The notes under the pieces: model-generated | Database searches by the model: none | Seen by the model: only the letters and a program-made list of their open reading frames with translations | Told to the model about the DNA's origin: nothing | Shown: positions 24,353 to 31,356 of the stretch, piece after piece | Layout: the number at the start of each line of letters is the position of its first letter | How positions within the stretch are numbered: position 1 is the stretch's first letter | Source of the DNA: an uncultured Lachnospiraceae bacterium | GTDB lineage: Bacteria > Bacillota > Clostridia > Lachnospirales > Lachnospiraceae | NCBI GenBank assembly: GCA_910586585.1 | Contig: CAJUKA010000039.1 | Span: forward strand, 1-36,001 | Length of the DNA: 36,001 bases | Direction: 5' to 3' | Translations under genes and position numbers: made by a program

Positions 24353-24697
24353 ATGAAAAATGACACTTTAGCTGCTATAGGAACACGAATAGCAGAAATA
24401 CGCCGCTACCATAAAGTCACACAGGAATCCTTAGCCGATTTGCTGGGAGTCAGCCCCAAACATATCAGTCATGTAGAAAATGCCACTTCCAGCCTCTCAC
24501 TCAAAAACCTGATTCAGTTCTGTACAATCTTCGATTGCAGTTTAGACTACATCGTTTTAGGAAAGCAGAGCAACAAGGCGCTTGCCGAACTGCCTGACGA
24601 AATCGTAAAGATACTGAGTGCCGGAAGCAGTCGTGAAAGAGACCGCCTGAACCAATATCTGCAGTTCTATATTGAACTGCAGGCTAAGCAGGACTGA
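24353..24697 (+). CDS. XRE family regulator
   Basis: A 114-residue Cro/CI-type regulator, divergent from the WYL gene across 248 bp of AT-rich DNA. The HTH is at residues 8-65: RIAEIRRYHKVTQESLADLL, then PKHISHVENATSSLSLKNL. The C-terminal 45 residues are helical (KALAELPDEIVKILSAG), typical of short clostridial XRE proteins. GGAGG lies 11 nt upstream of the ATG, slightly far. It may regulate itself and the dynamin/WYL locus, or the transfer genes to its right. Confidence 0.8.
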   Translation: MKNDTLAAIGTRIAEIRRYHKVTQESLADLLGVSPKHISHVENATSSLSLKNLIQFCTIFDCSLDYIVLGKQSNKALAELPDEIVKILSAGSSRERDRLNQYLQFYIELQAKQD

Positions 24698-24730
24698 ACT
24701 CCTTACAGGGCAAGGTCCTGTTTTGCTTTT
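24688..24730 (+). terminator. Terminator of the XRE gene
   Basis: GCAGGAC (24688-24694) can pair with GTCCTG (24715-24720), or the inner ACAGG (24705-24709) with CCTGT (24717-24721). Either is followed by TTTTGCTTTTCT. The first arm overlaps the last codons of the gene. Weak to moderate terminator. Confidence 0.4.
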
Positions 24731-25086
24731 CTCCATACTCCATATCAATGTATTCTGCACGCTATAACAGTGTGTATATAAGCTGTTCGGCAATATCATT
24801 TTCTAAATCGTTCCTTGTATGTATCTCCTCTGTATTTTCATAAAAGGAATCCATTGAAAGCCGATTCTTCCAGCTATTCTTTATTTATTTGTCTTATTTT
24901 CAGTATACAACATAGGGTTGGACACATACTGTACACCTTAAAATTTTCCTAAAAATTTTTTTATTATTTTGAAAAATAAGCGCAGACTGCTTCTGCTTTT
25001 TCAATTCATCGAGTACCTGCCTGTAATATTATATAATGTATAAATAATATATTCAAGCATCACATATGAATAAATATGATTATTTT
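24731..25086. other. AT-rich gap without a visible gene
   Basis: I see no open frame with a start, ribosome binding site and codon pattern here on either strand. The DNA is AT-rich, with runs such as AAAATTTTCCTAAAAATTTTTTT near 24943-24962. It could hold promoters for the flanking regulators but no motif is clear enough to place. Confidence 0.4.
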
Positions 25087-25119
25087 CCCATAATATATGT
25101 ATTATAATATTATTATGGG
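25087..25119 (+). promoter_or_regulatory. Operator/promoter of the small XRE gene
   Basis: CCCATAATA (25087-25095) and TATTATGGG (25111-25119) form a 9-bp inverted repeat that flanks a TATAAT -10 box (25103-25108). The right arm runs into the GGGAGG ribosome binding site. The geometry suits an autorepressor site; the RNA hairpin could also mask the site for ribosomes. Confidence 0.45.
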
Positions 25120-25130
25120 AGGTTTTTATA

Positions 25131-25349
25131 ATGGTCAGACTTCGAATTTTAGAAATCTTAGAAGAACAGGGACATACAAAATACTGGCTCTATAAGCGTA
25201 TGGATATGATGAGTTACAGAAATTTCAAGAATATCATCGACAACGAGACTTCCAGCATCCGCTTTGAGCTTCTCGACAGACTCAGCAGGATTCTTGAAGT
25301 CCCTGTCGGTGAACTCTTTATTCAGACAGAGGATGAAGAGAAGGAATAA
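25131..25349 (+). CDS. Small XRE/HTH regulator (YozG-like)
   Basis: A 72-residue protein made almost entirely of a Cro/CI HTH (HTH_26 type): LRILEILEEQGHTKYWLYKRM, then SYRNFKNIIDNETSSIRFELLDRLSRILEVPVGELF. GGGAGG with 9 nt spacing. It ends 6 nt from the convergently oriented relaxase gene. Probable local regulator of the mobilization region, with the inverted repeat at 25087-25119 as its operator. Confidence 0.8.
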   Translation: MVRLRILEILEEQGHTKYWLYKRMDMMSYRNFKNIIDNETSSIRFELLDRLSRILEVPVGELFIQTEDEEKE

Positions 25350-25355
25350 AACAGG

Positions 25356-26024
25356 TTATGCTTCAATCTCCTGAACATGATTCAGATACACAATTGGCGA
25401 TGCTTTTCTTCCTGCCATTACCTGATTCATGTTCAAAATATTGTTAAAGATACTTTCTCTCTGGTTCTTTTCCAAAAAGGATGTATGCCACTTTCTTCCA
25501 TCTACATAGCTGATACTGTTTACTGCAAAATGAAAATGATAGTGCTTGCTTTCCTCATAATGAACTGCAAACACAGCCTGAAACCCCAACTGGAAATATA
25601 CCTGACAGCATTCTATCCCTACTTTCCAGAACCAAAAAGGATCATAATTAAGCCACGCTGCCTCAATATCAAGTAGATTCAATACTTCATGATACATCCT
25701 TCTTCCTTTCCTGCTGTTAATTCTGTATGTATTCTGCACATATTTAAACTGCTGAATCATATCTTCTGCTCTCTGATAACAACTTATACGGGAGGGCGAG
25801 CTTTGTGATGCGATGTGAATCGTATCTTCTACCGTCTGATAATAGCCAGCACCAGCCGCTCCGCAGATAATGAGATCACCTGCTCTATCTTCATTTTCTC
25901 TGGTCCTCGTTACATAATGAATCAGATTCTCTACTGCATCCACGTTGTTGAAATTACTGTTGTCATAATGAATGCCATTCCATACTGCTGATTTCTTACT
26001 GTTTATCATCACTAACATTGCCAT
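25356..26024 (-). CDS. Short relaxase (MobP-like) of element E1
   Basis: A 222-residue relaxase catalytic domain. The candidate nucleophile is in the N-terminal segment VENLIHYVTR (Tyr37). The metal-binding histidines lie in HYEESKHYHFHFAVNS (residues 155-170; His161, 163, 165), followed by the usual VDGRKWH. Relaxases of this type nick oriT and pilot the strand through a helper T4SS. The protein is short; no C-terminal domain follows, so partner proteins may supply DNA or coupling functions. It overlaps the upstream RHH gene by 13 nt, so both are made together. oriT is expected upstream of 26326. Confidence 0.8.
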   Translation of the reverse strand: MAMLVMINSKKSAVWNGIHYDNSNFNNVDAVENLIHYVTRTRENEDRAGDLIICGAAGAGYYQTVEDTIHIASQSSPSRISCYQRAEDMIQQFKYVQNTYRINSRKGRRMYHEVLNLLDIEAAWLNYDPFWFWKVGIECCQVYFQLGFQAVFAVHYEESKHYHFHFAVNSISYVDGRKWHTSFLEKNQRESIFNNILNMNQVMAGRKASPIVYLNHVQEIEA

Positions 26025-26326
26025 ATCTTCATCATCCCTTTCGAAAAATCTATCAGTTTCTGTTTAAGTTCATTTTGTTCAGGCTCCAGACTGGATATGA
26101 GGTTATTTAAACTTTCCTGTGTCTCTACCAATGCTCTTACATGGTTTCTGTCATGTTTTGTAATTCTCTTCAATCCATCTTCTATTTCATCCATAATAAA
26201 CTCACTTGTAGATACTCCAAGCTGATCTGCCTTTGCTTTTATTTTTTTCTCCATCTCAGAAGTACATCTGATTGAGATTATTCTTGTTTTTTTCATATCC
26301 ATTGCCATGTTGTTTGATTTTCCCAT
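26012..26326 (-). CDS. RHH relaxosome accessory protein (MobC-like)
   Basis: A 104-residue protein with a ribbon-helix-helix: strand RIISIRCTS, helix EMEKKIKAKADQLG, turn and helix STSEFIMDEIEDGL (residues 14-50). A helical tail follows (ESLNNLISSLEPEQNELKQKL). RHH proteins bind oriT repeats and recruit the relaxase. It is translationally coupled to the relaxase gene, and its upstream DNA holds the repeat array and 22-bp hairpin that may be its targets. Confidence 0.75.
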   Translation of the reverse strand: MGKSNNMAMDMKKTRIISIRCTSEMEKKIKAKADQLGVSTSEFIMDEIEDGLKRITKHDRNHVRALVETQESLNNLISSLEPEQNELKQKLIDFSKGMMKIWQC

Positions 26327-26469
26327 TGAACCACTCCCTGTTTAGATTTATTCTCACAACAATTGTCTTTATTTAATTTTAAATAACTACAGCTTTTAGA
26401 TTCTAAAATGATTATTTCAATATTTATAATCACTCATACTGTTATTATGTACTTTAACTCTATAAATAC

Positions 26470-26632
26470 TTATATTGAATATAATCTATTATTCTTTATC
26501 TATTTTACATTTATATTGAATATAAAATATATTATCTTTATCTATTTTATATTTATATTGAATATAAACTATTTTATCTTTATCTATTATATTTATATTG
26601 ATATAAACTATATTATCTTTATTGATATAATT
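26470..26632. repeat. Iteron-like tandem array with about 41-bp period
   Basis: Four units start at 26470, 26511, 26553 and 26593. Each begins with TTATATTGAATATAA (the fourth is TTATATTGATATAA), a 15-bp palindrome around a central G, followed by ATCTTTATCTATTTT-like sequence. Spacings are 41, 42 and 40 bp, four helical turns, so bound proteins would face the same side. Strand composition is almost pure A+T. It may be a replication origin, centromere-like site or relaxosome site. The apparent reading frame across it is low-complexity and not a gene. Confidence 0.75.
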
Positions 26633-26699
26633 AAATAACTATATTAACTATATTAAATTACATAAATTTATTTTATAATTCTTTATTTAGTTATTATAG

Positions 26700-26749
26700 T
26701 TATAGAGCACAATTGTTTATAGATTTTTATAAACAATTGTGCTCTATAA
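26700..26749. repeat. 22-bp perfect inverted repeat (candidate oriT or ssDNA origin hairpin)
   Basis: The arm at 26700-26721 pairs perfectly with 26728-26749; the core reads GAGCACAATTGTTTATA and its complement, with a 6-nt loop GATTTT. A 22-bp stem with a 6-nt loop is far beyond chance in this AT-rich DNA, and its GAGCAC base is the only GC-rich patch around. It lies 370 bp upstream of the RHH-relaxase genes, where oriT or a single-strand replication origin would be expected. A terminator role is less likely because no U-tract follows. Confidence 0.75.
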
Positions 26750-27182
26750 TAAACACGCATTTTGTATTACAGATCATTTATCACCTGTAAATTATTCTGA
26801 ACAGATATTGATTTAAATCTTCACTGGTCTTTTATCTGTCCATCGAAAACAGCAGTTGATATGCCAGACTACCTTTATTCTTATGTTAGATGTTCTATGA
26901 TTAAATATGCTCTGACAAGCGCTGAATGCCCCCAGCGGCAAGAGCTGTAATGATCTGACACTGATTAAAGGTTTATTTGTTTTGATTTTGTTCTTCCCCT
27001 CCTTTATCTGACAAACTTTTCAGTACAATACTTTATTAATTCATATCCAAAAAGCATTTATTTACTCTATTTGTTCCTGCCAGTGTGAATTTCTAAAAAG
27101 TCCTTTTAATATCATATATTCCTTAACAACTAAATATTAAATTGTAAAAAATTTATTATATTTTAATCAGGAGGATTCAATT
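26750..27182. other. Non-coding stretch before the small HTH gene
   Basis: No convincing gene on either strand. The segment at about 26900-26960 is locally less AT-rich. A GGAGG site at 27171 serves the next gene. Probably regulatory DNA of the mobilization and replication region. Confidence 0.4.
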
Positions 27183-27368
27183 ATGTTAGAGCAGTATCAG
27201 GACATTATGACAGCATACGAGGTTACAGAAGCTCTCTGCATCGGCAAAAACCGTGTATATGAGCTGTTGGGAAATGGCAGTCTGAAAGGTTTCCGTATCG
27301 GAAATATATGGAAAATCCCTAAGGCGGCTGTAGTAGAATACATCAAATCTCAGAGCGGGTTAAAATAA
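27183..27368 (+). CDS. Excisionase-family helix-turn-helix protein
   Basis: A 61-residue HTH_17-type protein: MTAYEVTEALCIGKNRVYELLGNGSLKGFRIGNIWKIPKAAVVEYI (residues 9-54). This is a compact MerR-like DNA-binding unit. AGGAGG with 9 nt spacing. It stands alone, far from the integrase, and there is already an excisionase next to int, so it may be a regulator of the mobilization or replication region, or a second directionality factor. The structured RNA-like region follows on the same strand. Confidence 0.75.
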   Translation: MLEQYQDIMTAYEVTEALCIGKNRVYELLGNGSLKGFRIGNIWKIPKAAVVEYIKSQSGLK

Positions 27369-27451
27369 GGTGTTATCAATGATCCCTGAGTATCTTTGAC
27401 AAATCCCAACATTCAAAAGCAAAACAGAACAAACTTATCTTTCTCTCTACC

Positions 27452-27596
27452 TGCGCACTGGGCACCCGTCAGCTTCTGCTGTCAAACTTCATCTGGATGC
27501 CCGTGTACAATCGAGTATGGAAGAGTCCTCTTCCCCTACTCGCGCGCCGGACGCGGGCAGCCTTAGCTGCATATTTCCTTTCCGCGTCCGTGTGCA
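27452..27596 (+). ncRNA. Candidate structured non-coding RNA (multi-branch fold)
   Basis: A closing stem TGCGCAC (27452-27458) with GTGTGCA (27590-27596) encloses several hairpins: GGGCA (27460-27464) with TGCCC (27498-27502), which contains CAGC-TTCT-GCTG; CGAGTATGGAAGA with TCTTCCCCTACTCG (about 27512-27542); and CGGACGCGG (27548-27556) with CCGCGTCCG (27582-27590), which contains GCAGC/GCTGC. GC content is far above the surroundings and no reading frame spans it. A terminator follows. It could equally be a DNA structure such as oriT; the strand is inferred from the upstream gene. Confidence 0.45.
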
Positions 27597-27602
27597 TAAA
27601 AA

Positions 27603-27635
27603 AATAAGGCGCTCTCTTATTTAGAGTGCCTTATT
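27603..27635. terminator. Bidirectional terminator
   Basis: AATAAGGCGCTCT (27603-27615) pairs with AGAGTGCCTTATT (27623-27635) with one G-U pair. It is followed by TTTTCT on the plus strand and by TTATTTTTTT on the minus strand, so it ends both the structured-RNA transcript and the 72-aa gene transcript. Confidence 0.7.
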
Positions 27636-27646
27636 TTCTATTCTAA

Positions 27647-27865
27647 TTATGAGATGCCCAGATATTCTTCAACAGTATACATTCCACAATAGACTGCATA
27701 AATCCTTGGGATTGTTCCGCTGCTGTATGCCGCCTCAAACCTTTTCTGTGGCAGATGCTCATAATACCTGATTTCCTTATTGAGCCTTTCTGCCTCTTTG
27801 TTTCCACAGACTTTGACGATCTTCTCATATCCAGCGATTTCAGATAAATAACTGAGTCTTTTCAT
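27647..27865 (-). CDS. Small protein of unknown function
   Basis: The start is set at ATG 27865 (MKRLSYLSEIAGYEKIV) because AAAGGAG lies 5-6 nt upstream; the frame extends five codons further to a TTG inside that site. The 72-residue product has a charged helical first half (GNKEAERLNKEIRYYEHLPQKRFEAAYSSG) and an aromatic C-terminal part (IYAVYCGMYTVEEYLG). No family recognised. It has its own strong terminator downstream. Confidence 0.55.
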   Translation of the reverse strand: MKRLSYLSEIAGYEKIVKVCGNKEAERLNKEIRYYEHLPQKRFEAAYSSGTIPRIYAVYCGMYTVEEYLGIS

Positions 27866-27951
27866 CTCCGCTCCTTTCAACTGTGTATGTTGGTATTCTG
27901 AATTGTGTTACTATTTGAGAACCTCCTCTAAACTACTAGCCGGACATGAAA

Positions 27952-27990
27952 AAAGAGGCATACCCCGTATACACAAAGATATTCCTCTTT
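27952..27990 (-). terminator. Terminator of the Rpn-family gene
   Basis: AAAGAGG (27952-27958) pairs with CCTCTTT (27984-27990); on the minus strand CCTCTTTTTTCATG follows, giving a six-T run. It lies 15 nt beyond the stop of the Rpn gene. Confidence 0.65.
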
Positions 27991-28004
27991 ATTCATTCCC
28001 TTTA

Positions 28005-29096
28005 CTATAACTGCACCAGACCTACTGCTTCCTCAAATTCTGCTATGCTTTCTGATTTTGCTACTATTTTTAGCCATCTACTTAGTACTGTTATATCTGT
28101 CTGTTCCATGATCTGTTTTCTTAATGTATCAGATGGTTCTCCTAACTCTTCAAGAAACTCTATAACAGCCTCTGCTTTCCCTTCTATTTTCCCTTCGATT
28201 TTTCCTTCGATTTTTCCTTCGATTTTTCCTTTTCTCCTTCCCTGTTCATTCTCTTTTATCAGCAGTCTTTCAAATGAACTACACATATGTTTTACATCTC
28301 CTTTCCTAATCTGCTCTATAAACAGATTCCGCTCTTCTTCATTCAGTTTCCTTATAACATTCGAAAACCATGTGATCCACTCATTCAGATCTTCTGTTTC
28401 CATCTCCCTGATCCGCTGCAGAAGCTCCGACATGTTCTCTGTCCATTCCTCCCGTGTCCGCTTTTTATCTGCAAGGAAGATGTTGTCCACAAGCGTATTG
28501 CTTTGTCTGATTTTTGACAGGTCCAGATTCCTGACAGATACCAGCACATATTCAAAATCCACGACATAGTTTCCAAACAGCTCCGCTTTGTCTATCATCT
28601 CTTTAAAGCGGCTGGATGCTGTCCAGCTCCGCCCGCCGTTGTGGAGCACGATTGGGATGACTGCGGGCAGACGGAAGGATTTTTTCCTGCGGGCATCTTT
28701 GTCACAGTTCTTAAAATAGTCTAACCAGATTGCGGTGATATACACCAGAAGCCGGAAGGGCATTGTGAAATCGTTATAGCTTTGAAGTTCCAGCAGGAAG
28801 AACAGATATACGCTTCCTTTTCTGGTATTTACCTTGTACACAAGATCGGACTCATAGGTATCAAACTGGTCTGTGATAAATTCTTTGTCAACCAGCTCAA
28901 GGTCTTTTTCTGTCAGCTCCATCATCCAGTCGAAGGCAATATATTTTTTGATAAAATCAAGAAAATTCTTTTTGATTGAAAAGATTCTCTTGTAGCCTTT
29001 GTCATGCGGATTGTCTGTATCCTGCTTTACATTTTCTTCATTTTGGTGTGCTTTTGGAGCTTCCTGTACATTTTTTATGTTATCCTTCTTTTTCAT
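28005..29096 (-). CDS. Rpn/PD-(D/E)XK nuclease family putative transposase
   Basis: A 363-residue Rpn-type protein (PF04754-like, recombination-promoting nuclease). The N-terminal 30 residues are low-complexity and charged. DKGYKRIFS (32-40) opens the domain; the PD-(D/E)XK core shows Asp84 in ESDLVYKV, then LLELQS (101-106, Glu103-x-Gln105), followed by IPIVLHNG. The C-terminus carries tandem KIEG repeats before a coiled tail. Rpn proteins are DNA endonucleases linked to recombination and, recently, to defence. No DNA-flanking inverted repeats are visible, so this is not a simple insertion sequence. Confidence 0.8.
   Translation of the reverse strand: MKKKDNIKNVQEAPKAHQNEENVKQDTDNPHDKGYKRIFSIKKNFLDFIKKYIAFDWMMELTEKDLELVDKEFITDQFDTYESDLVYKVNTRKGSVYLFFLLELQSYNDFTMPFRLLVYITAIWLDYFKNCDKDARRKKSFRLPAVIPIVLHNGGRSWTASSRFKEMIDKAELFGNYVVDFEYVLVSVRNLDLSKIRQSNTLVDNIFLADKKRTREEWTENMSELLQRIREMETEDLNEWITWFSNVIRKLNEEERNLFIEQIRKGDVKHMCSSFERLLIKENEQGRRKGKIEGKIEGKIEGKIEGKAEAVIEFLEELGEPSDTLRKQIMEQTDITVLSRWLKIVAKSESIAEFEEAVGLVQL
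28180..28230. repeat. 12-bp coding tandem repeat (KIEG units)
   Basis: CCTTCGATTTTT is repeated perfectly at 28192-28203, 28204-28215 and 28216-28227, with degenerate copies on both sides. On the gene strand it encodes Lys-Ile-Glu-Gly units inside the Rpn protein. Since the unit is 12 bp, copy-number change would keep the frame and alter linker length. Confidence 0.8.
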
Positions 29097-29146
29097 ATTT
29101 TAACGCTCTCCTGTAGCTGCTTTGGTGAAAGTACATTTTTTCGTTT

Positions 29147-29287
29147 TTAAGATTTATCTTTTAAAACATCTTCCGCATGACATTGATGAAGTTCAATTCT
29201 GAATGTATCTGTTCCCTGATTCTGAAACCATCTTACCACAGCCCTTTCTTTTTTGCAATCCTGCCATGCAGCACGCAGCATTAACAT
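29147..29287 (-). CDS. Short protein overlapping the DUF5688 stop
   Basis: A 46-residue frame that starts at ATG 29287 (or 29281) and overlaps the DUF5688 stop codon (ATGTTAATG), so translational coupling is possible. Its composition (MLMLRAAWQDCKKERAVVRW, then FRIELHQCHAEDVLKDKS) looks like a real protein rather than noise. No separate ribosome binding site and no known family. It fills the gap between DUF5688 and the Rpn gene; the rest of the gap (29097-29146) is empty. Confidence 0.45.
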   Translation of the reverse strand: MLMLRAAWQDCKKERAVVRWFQNQGTDTFRIELHQCHAEDVLKDKS

Positions 29288-30237
29288 AAGATTTCTATTT
29301 TGTTTTCTTTTTTGTCATAACCATACAGCGAATAAGAAAGCCGCTCCTCTGGTATTACCTGTGTGTCATTCACCTCGCAGAGCATCGCTTTTATCCTGTC
29401 CCTGTCTGTAAATCCGGCTGCAGGGATAATCAGAACCTCATGTATTGATGATGGAATGATATAATAGCTGCTGTCCACTGTATCTGCAATTTTCCTTAAC
29501 AGGTCCGGATACAGCATACATGCCGCTCCCTGCAGACGCTCTCTGTTGCTGAGTACATACATGGGAACAGCGGATGAACATTTTTCTATACTGCCAGCAT
29601 TCTTATTTCTTCCTGGTTTTTCTTCCACAGAGCTGTCATTTTCCTGTAAAGAACAGCCTTCATCTTTCATAAGGTCATATAAAACCTCCTCTATATCCAT
29701 GAGTTCAGGCTTTTCAATCCGCTGTGTGTTTTCTGATGCAGACTGGTACAGCTCCTCCACTGTCACATCCCACAGTTTCATGTGTGCATTGTGTATCCAT
29801 ATAAATGCATGGCTGTCATCCTCCATCACCAGACAGCAGAATACCACCGACAAATCCAGAAACTCCATATACGGCAGATCATCCAGAAACTCCCTGTTCA
29901 TTTCAGTATTGATGAGCCTGTAAACAATTCTGTCTTTCACTTTCCCATATTCAAGAAACTTCCTGATGTCCACAGACGGATTCTTTTTCCTGCTGGTTCT
30001 GGCCACATATTCTGCTGCTTCCGGAATTGTCATGTCTCCATTCCGGTACTGCCTGAAATAACTGTCCAGATAAACCAGTGTTTCCGGTTCCATGCCTTTT
30101 TTCCGGATATGAAGTCCGGTACAGACGCCTTTATTGTTTATCTTCTTTGTTTCTATTGTTATCTGACAGTCTCTTCCCAGTTTTTTGATGGTTTCTGTCC
30201 TTACTGCTTCTGCAAAACCTGTTATAGTTCTCTCCAT
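29281..30237 (-). CDS. DUF5688 family protein
   Basis: The start is placed at ATG 30237 (MERTITGFAEAV), 7 nt after AAGGAG; a longer frame to 30264 lacks a site. The 318-residue product has the DUF5688 layout: an N-terminal domain with GVCTGLHIRKKG and LVYLDSYFRQYRNGD, a central YRLINTEMNREFLDDLPYMEFLDLSVVF segment, a variable Ser/Glu-rich insert and a C-terminal YVLSNRERLQGAACMLY..IIPSSIHEVLIIP block. The family is common in Lachnospiraceae mobile DNA, with unknown function. No membrane or catalytic motif stands out. Confidence 0.75.
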   Translation of the reverse strand: MERTITGFAEAVRTETIKKLGRDCQITIETKKINNKGVCTGLHIRKKGMEPETLVYLDSYFRQYRNGDMTIPEAAEYVARTSRKKNPSVDIRKFLEYGKVKDRIVYRLINTEMNREFLDDLPYMEFLDLSVVFCCLVMEDDSHAFIWIHNAHMKLWDVTVEELYQSASENTQRIEKPELMDIEEVLYDLMKDEGCSLQENDSSVEEKPGRNKNAGSIEKCSSAVPMYVLSNRERLQGAACMLYPDLLRKIADTVDSSYYIIPSSIHEVLIIPAAGFTDRDRIKAMLCEVNDTQVIPEERLSYSLYGYDKKENKIEILC

Positions 30238-30442
30238 ATTTCTTCTCCTTTTCCGGGCTGTCATTCAATTATCCCGTTTCGTCTGTATAACGGAACGGTT
30301 CTTTCATTCTGACATCCCTGTTCTTCACATTTTTAACAGCAGGCAGACAGGGTACTCTCTGCCCGTCTTCCCTTATTTATGCATATGTCATTTGACAAAA
30401 GTATCTTCTTCCATTATATCTGCTGGCTTTCGATACTGCCTC

Positions 30443-31234
30443 TCAAGGCTGTTCCACGAAATCACTGGCTTCCATACACTGAACCTGTTCATCTGTATAA
30501 CAGCCTGCTTTTTCAATCCGCCTCGTCTCTCCCGTCTCAGGATCGCATACAAGATCGTCTGCATCCAGTACAATCCGCCCGTCAGCATATGCCTGTTCCA
30601 CAATTGATACTGCCTGTTCAGGACTGTCACTTTTGAGGATAATCTCCTTTCTCAAAATCTCGGTGACTGTTATACAGAATTTTTTTTGAGTGTTTTCCGA
30701 ACTGTCAGGCTCCTGCTGGAAAATCTTTTCCTTCCTTGTGGCATTGTCCCTCACAACAACCTTTGGAAATTTTCCCAGCAGTCCGTCTTTTTTGTTGAGC
30801 GCATCCTCCATTGTGCGGCATGTACAGCCCAGTCCGCACTGTTTTCCATCCCTGTCAAACGCATGAATATCCACGCCTTCCCAGGTAAAATCATCGAGAT
30901 TCGCATTCACATAAGCAGATTCTTCAATGATAAAATCAGCCAGCAGCCCAGCCATTGTGCGCATCGCATCACTGCTCTCATACAGTGTTTTAAATACCCC
31001 CAGCTTCTGCACTGGTTTTTCTCTGGCGGCTGAATATTCTATCCAGAAGTCCAGATAAATGCCCTCATTTCCGCCATAAGCCAGTTTACTGCCCAGCTCA
31101 TACTCATAAGTCGTGACAGGGACAGGATTTCCTGTCGCTGACTCGTATTCAAGAATGTCTGGAAGTCTGCCTTTTTCTTTTAAAATGTGACAGACCTTGT
31201 TGAACAGGTCCTCAGTTGTCATTGGTTTGTTCAT
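30443..31234 (-). CDS. DpnD/PcfM-like C-terminal domain protein
   Basis: A 263-residue protein. The N-terminal 170 residues are unrecognised, with a YEYELGSKLAYGGNEGIYLDFWIEY segment and a DALNKKDGLLGK helix. Residues about 185-230 (KFCITVTEILRKEIILKSDS..AVSIVEQAYADGRIVLDADDLV) match the DpnD/PcfM C-terminal domain found on enterococcal and other conjugative elements. GAGGAACAACACAATG gives a usable site. It lies upstream of DUF5688 on the same strand, with 205 nt between that show no certain gene. Confidence 0.65.
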   Translation of the reverse strand: MNKPMTTEDLFNKVCHILKEKGRLPDILEYESATGNPVPVTTYEYELGSKLAYGGNEGIYLDFWIEYSAAREKPVQKLGVFKTLYESSDAMRTMAGLLADFIIEESAYVNANLDDFTWEGVDIHAFDRDGKQCGLGCTCRTMEDALNKKDGLLGKFPKVVVRDNATRKEKIFQQEPDSSENTQKKFCITVTEILRKEIILKSDSPEQAVSIVEQAYADGRIVLDADDLVCDPETGETRRIEKAGCYTDEQVQCMEASDFVEQP

Positions 31235-31258
31235 TGTGTTGTTCCTCCTTTGTCCATC

Positions 31259-31290
31259 AAAAAAGGAGTACCCGTTTACCGGAATACTCC
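31259..31290 (-). terminator. Terminator of the PD-(D/E)XK gene
   Basis: GGAGTA (31265-31270) pairs with TACTCC (31285-31290), with inner CCG/CGG pairs. On the minus strand TACTCCTTTTTTG follows, giving a strong U-tract. It separates the PD-(D/E)XK gene from the DpnD-like gene. Confidence 0.7.
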
Positions 31291-31356
31291 CTGATGTGTT
31301 AATGTATTAAGTTTTATATTGATACAGCAGTAAATCAAATTCTGCACTGAATTATT

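Noticed and set aside
26470..26632. CRISPR array
   Set aside because: Units are palindromic AT-rich tandem repeats with similar spacers and no cas genes; spacer diversity is absent.
26408..26638. Open plus-strand frame of 76 codons across the AT-rich array
   Set aside because: It is made of Ile/Tyr/Phe/Asn runs from the tandem repeat itself, has no ribosome binding site and no protein-like pattern.
27452..27596. Group II intron or tRNA-like element
   Set aside because: No domain V-like hairpin with GAGCCG start, no intron-encoded protein, and no cloverleaf with acceptor stem could be drawn.
27946..28569. Long plus-strand open frame opposite the Rpn gene
   Set aside because: It is the antisense shadow of the Rpn gene; its SIFP repeats mirror the KIEG repeats and it lacks a start signal.
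30265..30442. Minus-strand open stretch ending in a DVRMKEPFRYTDETG-like peptide upstream of DUF5688
   Set aside because: It looks partly protein-like, but has no acceptable start codon or ribosome binding site after an in-frame stop, so I did not call it.
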